From Aeromonas sp. FDAARGOS 1405 (GTDB lineage Bacteria; Pseudomonadota; Gammaproteobacteria; Enterobacterales; Aeromonadaceae), in the NCBI RefSeq assembly GCF_019048265.1, contig NZ_CP077311.1, positions 1,032,501 through 1,096,500 of the forward strand: a stretch of DNA of 64,000 bases. Reading direction: 5' to 3'. Shown here in pieces: positions 1 through 10,798 of the stretch (positions are counted from its first letter, which is position 1; each line of letters opens with the position of its first letter). The notes under the pieces were generated by a model. That model was not told the DNA's origin. It saw only the letters and a program-made list of their open reading frames with translations, and did not search any database. Position numbers and translations under genes: made by a program.

Positions 1-295
<295 letters not shown>

Positions 296-326
296 CTAAC
301 TAAATCTGTGAAACCCGTAATCTGGA

Positions 327-1316
327 TTACTCGTCAGCGATGCTGGCGGGCGGCCAGTTCTCAAGGCGCATGCCAAGAGACAGACCACGGGAGGCCAACA
401 CGTCCTTGATCTCAGTCAGGGACTTCTTACCGAGGTTAGGAGTTTTAAGCAACTCAACTTCGGTACGCTGTACCAGATCACCAATATAGTGGATAGCTTC
501 TGCCTTCAGACAGTTCGCAGAACGAACTGTCAGCTCCAAATCATCGACAGGACGCAGCAGAATCGGATCAAACTCGGGTTTCTCTTCTTTCTTCTCGGGC
601 ACGCTGACATCGCGCAGATCCACGAAGGCTTCCAGTTGCTCAGCCAAGATAGTGGCAGAACGACGGATGGCTTCTTCAGGATCCAGAGTACCATTGGTCT
701 CCATGTCGATAACCAGCTTGTCCAAGTCGGTACGCTGTTCCACACGTGCTGCCTCAACATTGTAGGCAATACGAACGATGGGGCTGAACGCAGAGTCCAG
801 CAGCAGGCGACCAATAGGACGCTCTTCATCATCGTTGTGAACACGAGCAGAAGCAGGCACATAACCACGACCGCGCTGAACTTTCAGGCGCATGCTGATT
901 TCAGCATTGGCACCAGTCAGGTGGCAGATTACGTGCTCCGGGTTTACGATCTCGACTTCATCACCGTGAGTGATATCACCTGCGGTAACGGGGCCTGTTC
1001 CAGACTTGGTCAGGGACAGAGTTACCTCGTCCTTGCCTTCCAGCTTCACAGCGATACCTTTCAGGTTGAGCAGGATTTCAAGAATGTCTTCCTGTACACC
1101 TTCTTTGCTGCTGTACTCATGCAGTACACCGTCAATTTCGACTTCAGTAACTGCACAACCGGGCATAGAAGACAGCAAAATACGACGCAGGGCGTTACCC
1201 AGCGTGTGACCAAAGCCACGCTCAAGTGGCTCAAGAGTCACTTTCGCATGAGTCGGGCTAACTTGCTCGATGTCAACTAGCCGCGGTTTAAGAAAATCTG
1301 TTACAGAACCCAGCAT
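327..1316 (-). CDS. rpoA: RNA polymerase subunit alpha
   Basis: 329 residues, the same length as E. coli RpoA. The N-terminal domain (about 1-235) dimerises and nucleates assembly of beta and beta-prime. The C-terminal domain (about 250-329, including [18 protein letters not shown]) contacts UP-element DNA and activators. It lies between rpsD and rplQ in the alpha operon, so the core enzyme subunit is made together with ribosomal proteins. Confidence 0.98.
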
Positions 1317-1341
1317 TGTGTCCTCTCTTTAGAAGCTAGCT

Positions 1342-1962
1342 TTACTTGGAGTAAAGCTCGACGATCAGCTGTTCGTTAATGTCGGCAGACAGGTCGGAAC
1401 GCTCCGGCAGGCGCTTGAAGGCACCTTCCATTTTAGCGGCATCAACCTCTACCCAAGTCGGCTTCTCGCGCTGACCAGCAACCTCAAGGGCAGCTTTGAT
1501 ACGCGCTTGCTTCTTAGCCTTCTCACGAACGCAGATCACGTCCTCAGGGGAAACCTGGAAAGAAGGAATGTTCACAACGCGGCCGTTTACCATGATGGCC
1601 TTATGGCTCACCAGCTGACGAGATTCAGCGCGGGTAGCACCGAAGCCCATGCGGTATACGACGTTGTCCAGACGACCTTCCAGCAGCTGCAACAGGTTTT
1701 CACCGGTGTTACCCTTTTGACGGGCAGCGTCGCGGTAGTAGTTGCGGAACTGTTTTTCCAATACGCCGTAAATACGACGAACTTTTTGTTTCTCGCGCAG
1801 TTGTACACCGTAGTCGGACAGGCGGGGCTTACGAGCGCCGTGCTGACCAGGAGCGGTGTCAATCTTGCACTTAGAATCAATCGCGCGAACACCAGACTTC
1901 AGGAAGAGGTCTGTGCCCTCACGACGGCTAAGCTTAAGCTTAGGACCGATATATCTTGCCAT
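1342..1962 (-). CDS. rpsD: 30S ribosomal protein S4
   Basis: 206 residues, starting [20 protein letters not shown]. Primary 16S rRNA-binding protein and, in E. coli, the translational repressor of the alpha operon. The S4 RNA-binding domain (about 95-155, around [20 protein letters not shown]) is intact. The expected target leader is present upstream of rpsM. Confidence 0.98.
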   Translation of the reverse strand: MARYIGPKLKLSRREGTDLFLKSGVRAIDSKCKIDTAPGQHGARKPRLSDYGVQLREKQKVRRIYGVLEKQFRNYYRDAARQKGNTGENLLQLLEGRLDNVVYRMGFGATRAESRQLVSHKAIMVNGRVVNIPSFQVSPEDVICVREKAKKQARIKAALEVAGQREKPTWVEVDAAKMEGAFKRLPERSDLSADINEQLIVELYSK

Positions 1963-2002
1963 CTTCTTTCTCCAACAATCCTAGACCAAGTAGCTACCAG
2001 CG

Positions 2003-2392
2003 TTACACGCGGCGCTTCTTGGGAGGACGACAACCGTTGTGCGGGATCGGAGTCACATCAGTAATGTTAGTGATGCGGAAACCAGCCGCGTTCAGGGCGC
2101 GGATGGAAGACTCACGACCGGGACCCGGACCTTTGACCATGACTTCCAGGTTCTTGACGCCATATTCTTTGGCCATCTCACCAGCGCGTTCAGCAGCTAC
2201 CTGAGCAGCGAACGGGGTGGACTTACGAGAACCACGGAAACCGGAACCACCAGAAGTAGCCCAAGACAGAGCGTTGCCCTGACGGTCAGTAATGGTCACG
2301 ATTGTGTTGTTGAAAGATGCATGAACGTGCGCAATACCGTCGCTCACTTGCTTTTTAACGCGCTTGCGAGCACGAGTCGGAGTTTTAGCCAT
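2003..2392 (-). CDS. rpsK: 30S ribosomal protein S11
   Basis: 129 residues, full length. Platform protein of the 30S subunit. Contains [19 protein letters not shown] and the C-terminal [15 protein letters not shown] typical of uS11. It lies between rpsM and rpsD with short spacers in the alpha operon. Confidence 0.98.
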   Translation of the reverse strand: MAKTPTRARKRVKKQVSDGIAHVHASFNNTIVTITDRQGNALSWATSGGSGFRGSRKSTPFAAQVAAERAGEMAKEYGVKNLEVMVKGPGPGRESSIRALNAAGFRITNITDVTPIPHNGCRPPKKRRV

Positions 2393-2406
2393 TTTCTACC
2401 TTCCCG

Positions 2407-2763
2407 TTACTTCTTGATAGCCTTGCGCGGACCCTTACGGGTACGAGCGTTGGTCTTGGTACGTTGACCACGAACAGGCAGGCTACGACGGTGACGCAAA
2501 CCACGGTAGCAACCCAGATCCATCAAACGCTTGATGTTCATGGAAATCTGACGACGCAGGTCACCTTCAACGGTGAATTTACCTACTTGTTCACGCAGAC
2601 TCTCGATCTGAGCTTCGTCCAGGTCTTTAATTTTCACATTCTCAGCGATACCGGCTGCGGCACAGATGGCCTTGGAGCGGGTACGACCGACGCCATAAAT
2701 AGCAGTCAAAGCGATGACTGCATGCTTATGGTCAGGAATGTTAATGCCAGCGATACGGGCCAC
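2407..2763 (-). CDS. rpsM: 30S ribosomal protein S13
   Basis: 118 residues, starting [20 protein letters not shown]. Head protein of the 30S subunit that contacts the P-site tRNA and the inter-subunit bridge. The start codon is GTG, preceded by AGGAGTG, as in E. coli rpsM where this start lies inside the S4 repressor site. First gene of the alpha operon. Confidence 0.98.
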   Translation of the reverse strand: MARIAGINIPDHKHAVIALTAIYGVGRTRSKAICAAAGIAENVKIKDLDEAQIESLREQVGKFTVEGDLRRQISMNIKRLMDLGCYRGLRHRRSLPVRGQRTKTNARTRKGPRKAIKK

Positions 2764-2850
2764 TATTCACTCCTACATATAGTAGATTACGACCACCACA
2801 AAGCCCGTGAGCGGATACGTGGCGGTCAACCAATACACAACAAAAGTTGG
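2764..2850 (-). promoter_or_regulatory. Alpha-operon leader with S4-type translational repressor site
   Basis: The roughly 87-nt 5' leader ends GTAGGAGTGAATAGTGGCC across the rpsM GTG start, nearly identical to the E. coli alpha-operon ribosome-binding region in which S4 binds a pseudoknot. The structure itself was not folded. Identification is by sequence likeness and position. Confidence 0.7.
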
Positions 2851-2856
2851 CTGGCT

Positions 2857-2885
2857 ATAGTAGCCAGCACAACTATTTGTTGCAA
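2857..2885 (-). promoter_or_regulatory. Probable alpha-operon promoter
   Basis: On the minus strand a -35 TTGCAA (2880-2885) and a -10 TACTAT (2857-2862) are separated by exactly 17 bp. They lie between rpmJ and rpsM, where the alpha promoter is expected. The -10 sits inside a 7+7 inverted repeat (2851-2867, CTGGCTA/TAGCCAG). Confidence 0.65.
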
Positions 2886-2902
2886 GTACTAACCGTAAAA
2901 AA

Positions 2903-3016
2903 TTAGCCTTGGCGCTGTTTATGCTTTGGCTCGCTGCAAATCACACGCACCACACCGTGACGCTTGATGATTTTGCAGTTACGGCAGATTGCCTTAACGG
3001 AAGCACGAACTTTCAT
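2903..3016 (-). CDS. rpmJ: 50S ribosomal protein L36
   Basis: 37 residues, starting [20 protein letters not shown] and ending EPKHKQRQG. One residue shorter than E. coli L36. It keeps the zinc-ribbon ligands (CRNC, a later Cys and His), so this is the zinc-binding form. Last gene of the spc operon, 27 bp after secY. Confidence 0.96.
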   Translation of the reverse strand: MKVRASVKAICRNCKIIKRHGVVRVICSEPKHKQRQG

Positions 3017-3043
3017 TGCTTAACTCCGTAACTACGCCGACCT

Positions 3044-4372
3044 TTAGCGGCCGTAGCCCTTCAGGTTGGCCTTCCTCAGGACGTCACCATATTGATGAGA
3101 CATCATATGGGTTTGTACCTGAGCCATGAAGTCCATGATAACCACCACAATAATCAGCAGCGAAGTGCCACCGAAGTAGAACTGTACGTTCCAAGCAGTC
3201 ATCAGGAACTGGGGTACCAGACAGATAAAGGTTATATAGAGCGCACCTGCCAATGTCAGGCGAGTCATAACCTTATCGATATAACGTGCTGTCTGCTCGC
3301 CCGGGCGGATCCCCGGGATAAAGGCTCCACTCTTCTTCAGGTTATCTGCTGTCTCGCGGGGGTTGAACACCAGCGCGGTATAGAAGAAACAGAAAAAGAT
3401 AATGGCTGCTGCATACAGCATCTCGTAAAGCGGCTGACCCGGCTGCAGGACCATAGAGACCTGTTGCAGGATATCAGCGACTTTACCCTCACCCTGACCA
3501 AACCAGGAGGTAATGGTCCCCGGGAAGAGGATGATACTGGATGCGAAAATCGCAGGAATCACACCAGCCATATTCACTTTCAACGGCAGGTGTGTGCTTT
3601 GCGCAGCAAATACCTGGCGGCCTTGTTGACGCTTGGCATAGTTAACGACGATACGACGCTGACCACGCTCCACGAACACCACAAAGTAAGTCACTGCGAA
3701 AACAATCAAGCCCAGCAACAACAACAGCAGGATGTGCAATTCCCCTTGACGTGCCTGTTCGGCCGTAGCGCCAATGGCATGCGGCAGACCAGCAACGATA
3801 CCTGTGAAAATAATCAACGAGATACCATTACCAATCCCACGCTCGGTAATCTGCTCACCCAACCACATCAAGAACATGGTACCGGTGACCAGACTCACAA
3901 CCGCTGTGAAATAGAAGCCCAAACCCGGATGAGTCACGAGTCCTTGCATCATATTCGGCAGACCGGTTGCAATACCAATGGCCTGGAAAGTTCCCAAAAC
4001 CAGCGTGCCCCAACGGGTATATTGGCTAATCTTGCGACGGCCGGATTCACCCTCTTTCTTGAGTTCAGCAAGAGCAGGATGAACCACTGTCAGCAGCTGG
4101 ATAATGATCGACGCCGAAATGTACGGCATGATCCCCAACGCAAGAATAGAAGCACGCGATAGTGCACCACCACTGAACATGTTGAACATCTCAATGATGG
4201 TGCCCTTCTGTTGCTGGAACAACTCGGCCAGTACGGCGGCGTCAATACCAGGAATCGGCACATAAGAGCCTGCACGGAAAACGATAATCGCCCCGAGAAC
4301 GAAGAGCAGACGGCTCTTTAGTTCACTCAGACCACCCTGTGCTTTAACATCCAATCCTGGTTTCTTAGCCAT
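3044..4372 (-). CDS. secY: Preprotein translocase subunit SecY
   Basis: 442 residues, ten transmembrane helices, central channel of the SecYEG translocon in the inner membrane. Typical elements include [20 protein letters not shown] near the N-terminus and the cytoplasmic loop [20 protein letters not shown]. It lies 8 bp downstream of rplO in the spc operon, the usual position. Confidence 0.98.
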   Translation of the reverse strand: MAKKPGLDVKAQGGLSELKSRLLFVLGAIIVFRAGSYVPIPGIDAAVLAELFQQQKGTIIEMFNMFSGGALSRASILALGIMPYISASIIIQLLTVVHPALAELKKEGESGRRKISQYTRWGTLVLGTFQAIGIATGLPNMMQGLVTHPGLGFYFTAVVSLVTGTMFLMWLGEQITERGIGNGISLIIFTGIVAGLPHAIGATAEQARQGELHILLLLLLGLIVFAVTYFVVFVERGQRRIVVNYAKRQQGRQVFAAQSTHLPLKVNMAGVIPAIFASSIILFPGTITSWFGQGEGKVADILQQVSMVLQPGQPLYEMLYAAAIIFFCFFYTALVFNPRETADNLKKSGAFIPGIRPGEQTARYIDKVMTRLTLAGALYITFICLVPQFLMTAWNVQFYFGGTSLLIIVVVIMDFMAQVQTHMMSHQYGDVLRKANLKGYGR

Positions 4373-4380
4373 TGTACTGA

Positions 4381-4818
4381 TTATTCCTCGATTTTACCGC
4401 CAGCGGCCTCGATGGCTGCACGTGCACCTTTGGTGACGGACAGACCACGAACGGTCACAGCACGGTCAATGTTGCCAGACAGAACAACTTTAGCGAACAC
4501 GATGTTCTTGGTCAGAACGCCGGCTTGCTTCAGAGTGCTCACGTCGACTACATCACCTTCTACCAGGGCGATTTCGTTCAGGCGCACTTCGGCAGATACC
4601 AAAGATTTGCGAGAGAAGAAACCGAACTTCGGCAGACGGATTTTCAAAGGCATCTGGCCGCCTTCGAAACCGTTGCGGACTTTACCGCCACCGGAACGAG
4701 AGGTTTGACCTTTAACACCACGACCACCGGTCTTGCCCAGACCAGAACCGATACCACGGCCCGGACGGTGCTTAACGCGCTTGGAACCAGCGGCCGGAGA
4801 CAGAGTATTCAGACGCAT
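4381..4818 (-). CDS. rplO: 50S ribosomal protein L15
   Basis: 145 residues, starting [20 protein letters not shown] with the glycine-rich [16 protein letters not shown] segment of uL15. Binds 23S rRNA late in assembly. It starts 2 bp beyond the rpmD stop codon, suggesting translational coupling. Confidence 0.98.
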   Translation of the reverse strand: MRLNTLSPAAGSKRVKHRPGRGIGSGLGKTGGRGVKGQTSRSGGGKVRNGFEGGQMPLKIRLPKFGFFSRKSLVSAEVRLNEIALVEGDVVDVSTLKQAGVLTKNIVFAKVVLSGNIDRAVTVRGLSVTKGARAAIEAAGGKIEE

Positions 4819-4820
4819 GC

Positions 4821-5000
4821 TTAGCCCTCCACCTTAACCATGTAATAAACCTGGTTGATCATACCACGTACGCAAGGAGTATCTTCCAGCTCAACGGTGT
4901 GACCAATGCGACGCAGACCCAGACCACGCAGAGTCGCCTTGTGCTTTGGCAGACGGCCGATAGAGCTGCGAGTTTGAGTTACTTTTACAGTGTTAGCCAT
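4821..5000 (-). CDS. rpmD: 50S ribosomal protein L30
   Basis: 59 residues, starting [20 protein letters not shown] and ending MVKVEG, the size and sequence of bacterial uL30. It sits between rpsE and rplO, as in other gammaproteobacterial spc operons. Confidence 0.97.
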   Translation of the reverse strand: MANTVKVTQTRSSIGRLPKHKATLRGLGLRRIGHTVELEDTPCVRGMINQVYYMVKVEG

Positions 5001-5006
5001 GTCGCA

Positions 5007-5507
5007 TTACCCCAGAATTTCTTCAACGCGCAGACCACGCTTGGCAGCGATCTGTTCCGGTGACTGACCGTGAACCAGAGCGTCTACAGTTGCGCGAACA
5101 ACGTTGATTGGGTTGGTGGAACCGTAGGTCTTAGCCAGCACGTTGTGGATACCAGCAACTTCCAGAACGGCACGCATGGCGCCGCCTGCGATGATACCAG
5201 TACCTTGAGAGGCCGGCTTCATGAACACGGTGGAACCGGAGTGAACACCTTTCACCGGGTGGTGCAGGGTGCCGTTGTTCAGTTCAACCTTGTTCAGGTT
5301 ACGCTTGGCCTGTTCCATTGCTTTTTGAATAGCAGCCGGAACTTCACGGGCTTTACCGTAACCGTAACCTACACGGCCGTTACCATCACCCACCACGGTC
5401 AACGCGGTGAAGGACATGATACGACCACCTTTAACAGTTTTCGAAACACGGTTTACTGCAATGAGCTTTTCTTGCAGTTCGCCGGCTTGAGATTCGACTT
5501 TAGCCAT
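5007..5507 (-). CDS. rpsE: 30S ribosomal protein S5
   Basis: 166 residues. Contains the double-stranded RNA-binding-like N-terminal domain ([20 protein letters not shown]) and the S5 C-terminal domain. Part of the mRNA entry tunnel and important for decoding fidelity. Located 14 bp after rplR in the spc operon. Confidence 0.98.
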   Translation of the reverse strand: MAKVESQAGELQEKLIAVNRVSKTVKGGRIMSFTALTVVGDGNGRVGYGYGKAREVPAAIQKAMEQAKRNLNKVELNNGTLHHPVKGVHSGSTVFMKPASQGTGIIAGGAMRAVLEVAGIHNVLAKTYGSTNPINVVRATVDALVHGQSPEQIAAKRGLRVEEILG

Positions 5508-5521
5508 CTTCGACTCCTAGC

Positions 5522-5875
5522 TTAGAACTGAAGACCAGCGTCACGTGCGGCAGCTGCCAGGGCAGCGATGCGACCGTGATACTTGAAACCGGAACGATCG
5601 AAAGATACGTTCTGAACGCCTTTGGCAATAGCACGCTCAGCGATAGCTTTACCTACAGCGGTAGCCGCATCTGCGTTACCGGTGTATTTCAGAGCTTCAC
5701 TGATGGCTTTCTCTACTGTGGAAGCAGAGGCCAGAACTTCGGAACCGTTGGCTGCAATAACCTGCGCATAGATATGACGCGGGGTACGGTGAACAACCAG
5801 ACGGGTAGCTCCCAGTTCCTGCATCTTTTTCCGAGCACGAGTAGCACGACGGAGACGAGCTGCTTTCTTGTCCAT
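5522..5875 (-). CDS. rplR: 50S ribosomal protein L18
   Basis: 117 residues, starting [20 protein letters not shown]. Binds 5S rRNA with L5 and L25 in the central protuberance. Complete, with the C-terminal [20 protein letters not shown] motif of uL18. Confidence 0.98.
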   Translation of the reverse strand: MDKKAARLRRATRARKKMQELGATRLVVHRTPRHIYAQVIAANGSEVLASASTVEKAISEALKYTGNADAATAVGKAIAERAIAKGVQNVSFDRSGFKYHGRIAALAAAARDAGLQF

Positions 5876-5884
5876 AGTGTTACC

Positions 5885-6418
5885 TTACTTCTTCTTAGCT
5901 TCTTTAGTACGCACTTGCTCGTTGGCATAGCGTACACCCTTGCCCTTGTAGGGCTCCGGAGCGCGGTAAGCACGGATATCGGCGGCGACTTGGCCAACCA
6001 GCTGCTTGTCGACACCACGCAGAACGATTTCTGTGGCAGTCGGGCACTCAGCGGTCACACCAGCCGGCAGCGCATGCTCTACCGGGTGAGAGAAGCCCAG
6101 AGCCAGCGCAACAGCATTGCCCTTGATGGAGGCTTTATAACCTACACCAACCAGCTGCAGCTTGCGCTCGAAGCCTTGGGTAACACCGATTACCATGTTG
6201 TTGACCAATGCACGGGCAGTACCGGCCTGAGCGTCAGCACCAGCGATGCCGTCGCGCGGGGCGAACTTCAGTACATTGTCTTCTTTGGTCACTTCTACAC
6301 CGGCGTGAATAGAGCGAACCAGGGAACCTTTACCACCTTTGATAGACAGTTCCTGGCCGTTCAGAGTCACCTCTACGCCAGCAGGAATAGTGACGGGTGC
6401 CTTAGCAACACGAGACAT
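5885..6418 (-). CDS. rplF: 50S ribosomal protein L6
   Basis: 177 residues, starting [20 protein letters not shown], with two repeated L6 folds. The C-terminal signature [20 protein letters not shown] is intact. Located near the factor-binding site of the large subunit. Confidence 0.98.
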   Translation of the reverse strand: MSRVAKAPVTIPAGVEVTLNGQELSIKGGKGSLVRSIHAGVEVTKEDNVLKFAPRDGIAGADAQAGTARALVNNMVIGVTQGFERKLQLVGVGYKASIKGNAVALALGFSHPVEHALPAGVTAECPTATEIVLRGVDKQLVGQVAADIRAYRAPEPYKGKGVRYANEQVRTKEAKKK

Positions 6419-6431
6419 TTCCTACCTCCTA

Positions 6432-6824
6432 TTAAGCGACGTAGCAGATGATCTCACCGCCCATGCTTGCTTTACGGGCAGCACGGTCAGTCATCACACC
6501 TTTAGACGTGGACACGATAGCAACACCGAGACCGCCCATAACTTTCGGCAGATCAGTAGTGCGCTTGTAAATACGCAGGCCGGGACGGCTCACGCGTTGG
6601 ATCAGTTCTACAACTGGCTTGCCCTGGAAATATTTCAGTTCAATTTCCAGTTCCGGCTTCACGTCACCAGCTACGGAGTAGCCAGCGATGTAACCTTCTT
6701 CTTTCAGCACTTTGGCGATAGCCACTTTCAGCTTGGAAGAAGGCATGGAAACCGCAACTTTGCTCGCCGCCTGACCGTTACGGATGCGGGTCAGCATATC
6801 CGCGATCGGATCTTGCATGCTCAT
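6432..6824 (-). CDS. rpsH: 30S ribosomal protein S8
   Basis: 130 residues, starting [20 protein letters not shown]. Binds the central domain of 16S rRNA. In E. coli it is also the translational repressor of the spc operon, acting near the rplE start. Full length. Confidence 0.98.
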   Translation of the reverse strand: MSMQDPIADMLTRIRNGQAASKVAVSMPSSKLKVAIAKVLKEEGYIAGYSVAGDVKPELEIELKYFQGKPVVELIQRVSRPGLRIYKRTTDLPKVMGGLGVAIVSTSKGVMTDRAARKASMGGEIICYVA

Positions 6825-6845
6825 AAGTCTAACTCCCGAGATTCG

Positions 6846-7151
6846 TTACCAAGAAGCCTTCTTCAGGCCCGGAATTTCGCCCTTCATGGCATGCTCACGC
6901 ACCTTGATGCGAGACAGGCCAAACTTGCGCAGGAAACCGTGCGGACGACCAGTAATATTGCAACGGTTACGCTGGCGGGACGGACTGGAATCACGGGGCA
7001 GCTGTTGCAGTTGCAGTACAGCATCCCAACGCGCTTCTTCAGAAGCGTTCATGTCAACGATGATAGCTTTCAGCTCGGCACGCTTGGTCGCGTACTTGGC
7101 TACCAGCTTGGCACGCTTTGCTTCGCGCGCTTTCATGGATGTTTTAGCCAT
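6846..7151 (-). CDS. rpsN: 30S ribosomal protein S14 (zinc-independent form)
   Basis: 101 residues from the ATG at 7151 ([20 protein letters not shown]), 10 bp after rplE; the reading frame runs further upstream inside rplE, but this start matches the family. The long form lacks the CxxC pairs of the short zinc-binding S14, so it does not need zinc. The C-terminus GLKKASW is typical. Confidence 0.97.
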   Translation of the reverse strand: MAKTSMKAREAKRAKLVAKYATKRAELKAIIVDMNASEEARWDAVLQLQQLPRDSSPSRQRNRCNITGRPHGFLRKFGLSRIKVREHAMKGEIPGLKKASW

Positions 7152-7161
7152 AACCCTAACC

Positions 7162-7701
7162 TTACTTGCGGAATGGGAAGTTAAAGGCAGCCAGCAGAGC
7201 ACGGCCTTCTTCATCGGTATTCGCGGAAGTGGTGATGGTGATATCCAGACCACGGACGCGATCGACTTTGTCATAGTCGATTTCCGGGAAGATGATCTGC
7301 TCACGCACGCCCATGGAGTAGTTACCACGACCGTCGAACGCTTTAGCGTTCAGGCCACGGAAGTCACGGATACGCGGTACGGAGATGCAGATCAGCCGTT
7401 CCAGGAACTCCCACATACGCTCGCCACGCAGGGTTACTTTACAACCTATCGGGTAGCCTTCACGAATCTTGAAGCCCGCAACAGATTTGCGAGCTTTGGT
7501 GATCAGCGGCTTCTGACCGGAAATGGCAGCCATATCGGCAGCAGCATTTTCCAGCAACTTCTTGTCAGAGATCGCTTCACCAACACCCATGTTCAGGGTG
7601 ATTTTCTCGATCCGAGGGACTTGCATGATAGTCTTGTAACCGAACTGCTTTGACAGTTCATTTACTACATCGGATTTGTAGTAATCATGCAGTTTCGCCA
7701 T
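7162..7701 (-). CDS. rplE: 50S ribosomal protein L5
   Basis: 179 residues, starting [20 protein letters not shown]. Binds 5S rRNA and contacts the P-site tRNA. The conserved [11 protein letters not shown] and the C-terminal [20 protein letters not shown] are present. It follows rplX by 13 bp in the spc operon. Confidence 0.98.
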
Positions 7702-7714
7702 CGTTAAACTCCAA

Positions 7715-8032
7715 TTACTTCACAAGTTCGCCGGTGGATTTGAAGAAACGAACTTTTTTGCCGTCTTCAATCCGGAAACCAACGCGGTCAGCTTTGCCAG
7801 TGGCAGAGTTGAACAGCGCTACGTTTGATACATCGATGGGGGCTTCTTTGGTGACGATACCGCCAGCCTGACCCAGTGCGGGTACCGGCTTCTGGTGTTT
7901 CTTCACCTGATTGATGCCTTCCACGATTACCTTACCTTTAGCAATCAGAACCTGAGTGACTTTGCCACGCTTGCCCTTGTCTTTGCCGGTAAGAACAATC
8001 ACTTCGTCTTCGCGACGGATTTTAGCTGCCAT
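7715..8032 (-). CDS. rplX: 50S ribosomal protein L24
   Basis: 105 residues with an N-terminal KOW motif ([19 protein letters not shown]). Early 23S rRNA-binding assembly initiator. It sits between rplN and rplE. Confidence 0.98.
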
Positions 8033-8043
8033 CGTTCGACTCC

Positions 8044-8412
8044 TTACAGTACTTCGGGTGCCAGGGACACAATCTTCATGAACTTCTCATTACGCAGTTC
8101 ACGGGTCACCGGGCCAAAAATACGAGTACCGATTGGCTGTTGGTTGTTGTTAAGCAACACAGCCGCATTGTTGTCGAAACGGATGACAGAGCCGTCCGGA
8201 CGACGAACGCCTTTACGGGTGCGTACGACCACCGCGTTATACACATCACCTTTCTTCACTTTACCGCGAGGAATGGCTTCCTTGATGGAAACCTTGATGA
8301 TGTCGCCGATGCCGGCGTAACGGCGGTGCGAGCCACCCAGAACCTTAATACACATTACACTGCGAGCGCCGGAGTTGTCGGCAACACCCAGCATACTTTG
8401 CATCTGGATCAT
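8044..8412 (-). CDS. rplN: 50S ribosomal protein L14
   Basis: 122 residues, starting [20 protein letters not shown]. Forms inter-subunit bridges with 16S rRNA. First gene of the spc operon here. It is separated from rpsQ by a 147-bp gap holding a terminator and a promoter. Confidence 0.98.
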
Positions 8413-8475
8413 CTTAGTGCTCCGCTTTGTTTACTTCTTATCCCTAATGGGATCTGGCTGCCTTCAAAAGGCGCG

Positions 8476-8505
8476 AAACTATAACACAGGATTTTCAGAA
8501 AAGGT
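8476..8505 (-). promoter_or_regulatory. Probable spc-operon promoter
   Basis: A -10-like TATAGT (complement of 8478-8483) lies about 65 bp upstream of rplN on the minus strand and downstream of the S10-operon terminator. No good -35 hexamer is visible (best is CCTTTT-like), so the call rests mainly on position. Confidence 0.4.
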
Positions 8506-8510
8506 AGCCT

Positions 8511-8541
8511 AAAAAACAAACGGCCCCTGAAAGGGGCCGCT
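8511..8541 (-). terminator. Rho-independent terminator of the S10 operon
   Basis: A perfect 7-bp GC stem (CGGCCCC/GGGGCCG, 8521-8539) with a five-base loop is followed on the minus strand by TTTGTTTTTT. It lies directly after rpsQ. Confidence 0.85.
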
Positions 8542-8559
8542 TGGACTACAAAGTACCGA

Positions 8560-8808
8560 TTAGGCCTTTTCTACAACGGCAACCAGGGTCCAGGACTTGG
8601 TCTTGGACAGCGGGCGGCATTCGCGGATTTCCACGAGGTCGCCAGCTTTGCATTCGTTGTTTTCGTCATGCACGTGCAGCTTGGTAGTGCGCTTGATGAT
8701 CTTACCGTAGATCGGGTGCTTTACCTTGCGCTCGATAGCAACAGTGATGGACTTGTCCATCTTGTCGCTGATTACACGACCTTGCAGAGTACGGATCTTG
8801 TCAGTCAT
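8560..8808 (-). CDS. rpsQ: 30S ribosomal protein S17
   Basis: 82 residues, starting [20 protein letters not shown]. Primary 16S rRNA-binding protein. Its ATG overlaps the TAA of rpmC (TAATG), indicating translational coupling. Last gene of the S10 operon. Confidence 0.98.
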   Translation of the reverse strand: MTDKIRTLQGRVISDKMDKSITVAIERKVKHPIYGKIIKRTTKLHVHDENNECKAGDLVEIRECRPLSKTKSWTLVAVVEKA

Positions 8809-8999
8809 TACGCACCTGCCTTCTCAGTCAGTACAGTCTTGATACGTGCGACGTCACGACGCACTTGTTTCAGAGTGTGAGTCTGAGCCAGCTGGCCGGT
8901 GGACGCTTGCATGCGCATGTTGAATTGCTCACGCAGCAGGCCCAGCAGCTCCTGGTTCAGTTCTTCGACGCTCTTTTGACGCAGATCTTGGGCTTTCAT
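8808..8999 (-). CDS. rpmC: 50S ribosomal protein L29
   Basis: 63 residues from the ATG at 8999 ([20 protein letters not shown]), the E. coli length; a GTG one codon upstream is also open but would add a residue the family lacks. The start overlaps the rplP stop (TGATG). Surrounds the exit tunnel and helps form the trigger-factor and SRP docking area. Confidence 0.97.
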   Translation of the reverse strand: MKAQDLRQKSVEELNQELLGLLREQFNMRMQASTGQLAQTHTLKQVRRDVARIKTVLTEKAGA

Positions 9000-9412
9000 C
9001 ACATCACCGTCTTAATTACGAAAGTGGTCTGAACAGACAGCTTAGCTGCGGCCAGGGCAAACGCTTCACGCGCCAGAGCCTCAGGTACACCGTCCATCTC
9101 GTACAGAACCTTGCCAGGCTGGATCGGGCAAACCCAGTATTCCACGTTACCCTTACCTTTACCCATACGAACTTCGAGGGGTTTTTCGGTGATGGGCTTG
9201 TCCGGGAACACACGGATCCAGATCTTACCTTGACGCTTAACGTGACGGGTCATGGCACGACGGGCTGCTTCGATTTGACGAGCAGTCAGTTGACCACGGG
9301 ATGTCGCCTTCAGGCCAAAGGTACCGAAGGATACTTCGTTACCAGAGGTGGCCAGACCGCGGTTACGACCCTTGTGGGTCTTGCGGAATTTAGTACGCTT
9401 AGGTTGCAACAT
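8999..9412 (-). CDS. rplP: 50S ribosomal protein L16
   Basis: 137 residues, starting [20 protein letters not shown]. Lies near the A-site and is needed for tRNA accommodation. [20 protein letters not shown] and the glycine-rich [13 protein letters not shown] segment are intact. Translationally coupled to rpmC. Confidence 0.98.
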   Translation of the reverse strand: MLQPKRTKFRKTHKGRNRGLATSGNEVSFGTFGLKATSRGQLTARQIEAARRAMTRHVKRQGKIWIRVFPDKPITEKPLEVRMGKGKGNVEYWVCPIQPGKVLYEMDGVPEALAREAFALAAAKLSVQTTFVIKTVM

Positions 9413-9425
9413 TTACCGAATCTCC

Positions 9426-10139
9426 TTACTTAGCAGCGCGGCGCTTGTTGTCACGCTTGGGCTTTGCAGGAGCTTGCTCTTGAGCAGCGGCAGCGTTAAC
9501 AGCAGCCAGACCGCCCAGAACTTCGCCCTTGAAGATCCAAACTTTAACGCCGATCACACCGTAAGTGGTGTGGGCTTCAGAAGTTGCGTAGTCGATGTCG
9601 GCACGCAGGGTGTGCAACGGCACACGACCTTCACGGTACCATTCGGTACGCGCGATTTCAGCGCCGCCCAGACGACCGGAAACTTCCACTTTGATGCCCT
9701 TGGCACCCAGGCGCATTGCGTTCTGTACGGCGCGCTTCATAGCACGACGGAACATTACACGACGCTCCAGCTGGGAAGTGATGCTGTCGGCAACAAGTTT
9801 GCCATCCAGCTCCGGCTTGCGGACTTCGGAAATGTTGATCTGAGCAGGCACGCCAGCAATAGTGGCTACAGCTTTGCGCAGCTTCTCAACGTCTTCGCCT
9901 TTCTTACCGATGACAACACCCGGACGAGCGGTGTGAATGGTCACACGGATGCTCTTGGCCGGACGCTCAATGGTGATCTTGGACAAGGACGCGTTTTTCA
10001 GTTCCTTGGTCAGGAACTGGCGTACTTGAAAATCGCTGTACAGGTTGTCAGCGAAGTCTTTGGTGTTCGCGAACCAGGTAGAATTCCAAGGCTTGGTAAT
10101 ACCCAGGCGAATGCCATTAGGATGTACTTTCTGACCCAT
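9426..10139 (-). CDS. rpsC: 30S ribosomal protein S3
   Basis: 237 residues. N-terminal KH domain with [20 protein letters not shown], then the S3 C-terminal domain ([13 protein letters not shown]). The basic tail ends [12 protein letters not shown]. Lines the mRNA entry channel. It starts 3 bp beyond the rplV stop. Confidence 0.98.
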   Translation of the reverse strand: MGQKVHPNGIRLGITKPWNSTWFANTKDFADNLYSDFQVRQFLTKELKNASLSKITIERPAKSIRVTIHTARPGVVIGKKGEDVEKLRKAVATIAGVPAQINISEVRKPELDGKLVADSITSQLERRVMFRRAMKRAVQNAMRLGAKGIKVEVSGRLGGAEIARTEWYREGRVPLHTLRADIDYATSEAHTTYGVIGVKVWIFKGEVLGGLAAVNAAAAQEQAPAKPKRDNKRRAAK

Positions 10140-10142
10140 TGC

Positions 10143-10487
10143 TTATCTCCCAGCCTTAGCGTCGGATACCACTACAGTGATGTGAGCGGTACGCTTGAGG
10201 ATACGATCCGCACGACCTTTGGCACGCGGACGGATGCGCTTCATGGAGGGACCTTCGTCGACCATGATAGTAGCAACACGCAGCGCGTCGATATCGGCGC
10301 CTTCGTTGTGCTCAGCGTTTGCAATGGCAGATTCCAGCACTTTCTTAACCAGCACTGCAGCCTTTTTCGGGCTGAAGGTCAGGATATTCAGAGCCTTGTC
10401 TACGGACAGACCACGTACTTGATCGGCTACCAGACGAGCTTTCTGGGCAGAAGTACGGGCATAACGGTGTTTAGCGATAGCTTCCAT
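10143..10487 (-). CDS. rplV: 50S ribosomal protein L22
   Basis: 114 residues from the ATG at 10487 ([20 protein letters not shown]). An ATG one codon upstream (10490) is also possible, but the inner one has better spacing to AAGGG and matches E. coli. Its beta-hairpin lines the nascent peptide exit tunnel and contacts macrolides; no obvious resistance-type insertion or deletion is seen in the hairpin. Confidence 0.97.
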   Translation of the reverse strand: MEAIAKHRYARTSAQKARLVADQVRGLSVDKALNILTFSPKKAAVLVKKVLESAIANAEHNEGADIDALRVATIMVDEGPSMKRIRPRAKGRADRILKRTAHITVVVSDAKAGR

Positions 10488-10497
10488 CATTTATCCC

Positions 10498-10791
<294 letters not shown>

Positions 10792-10798
10792 TTAACAA

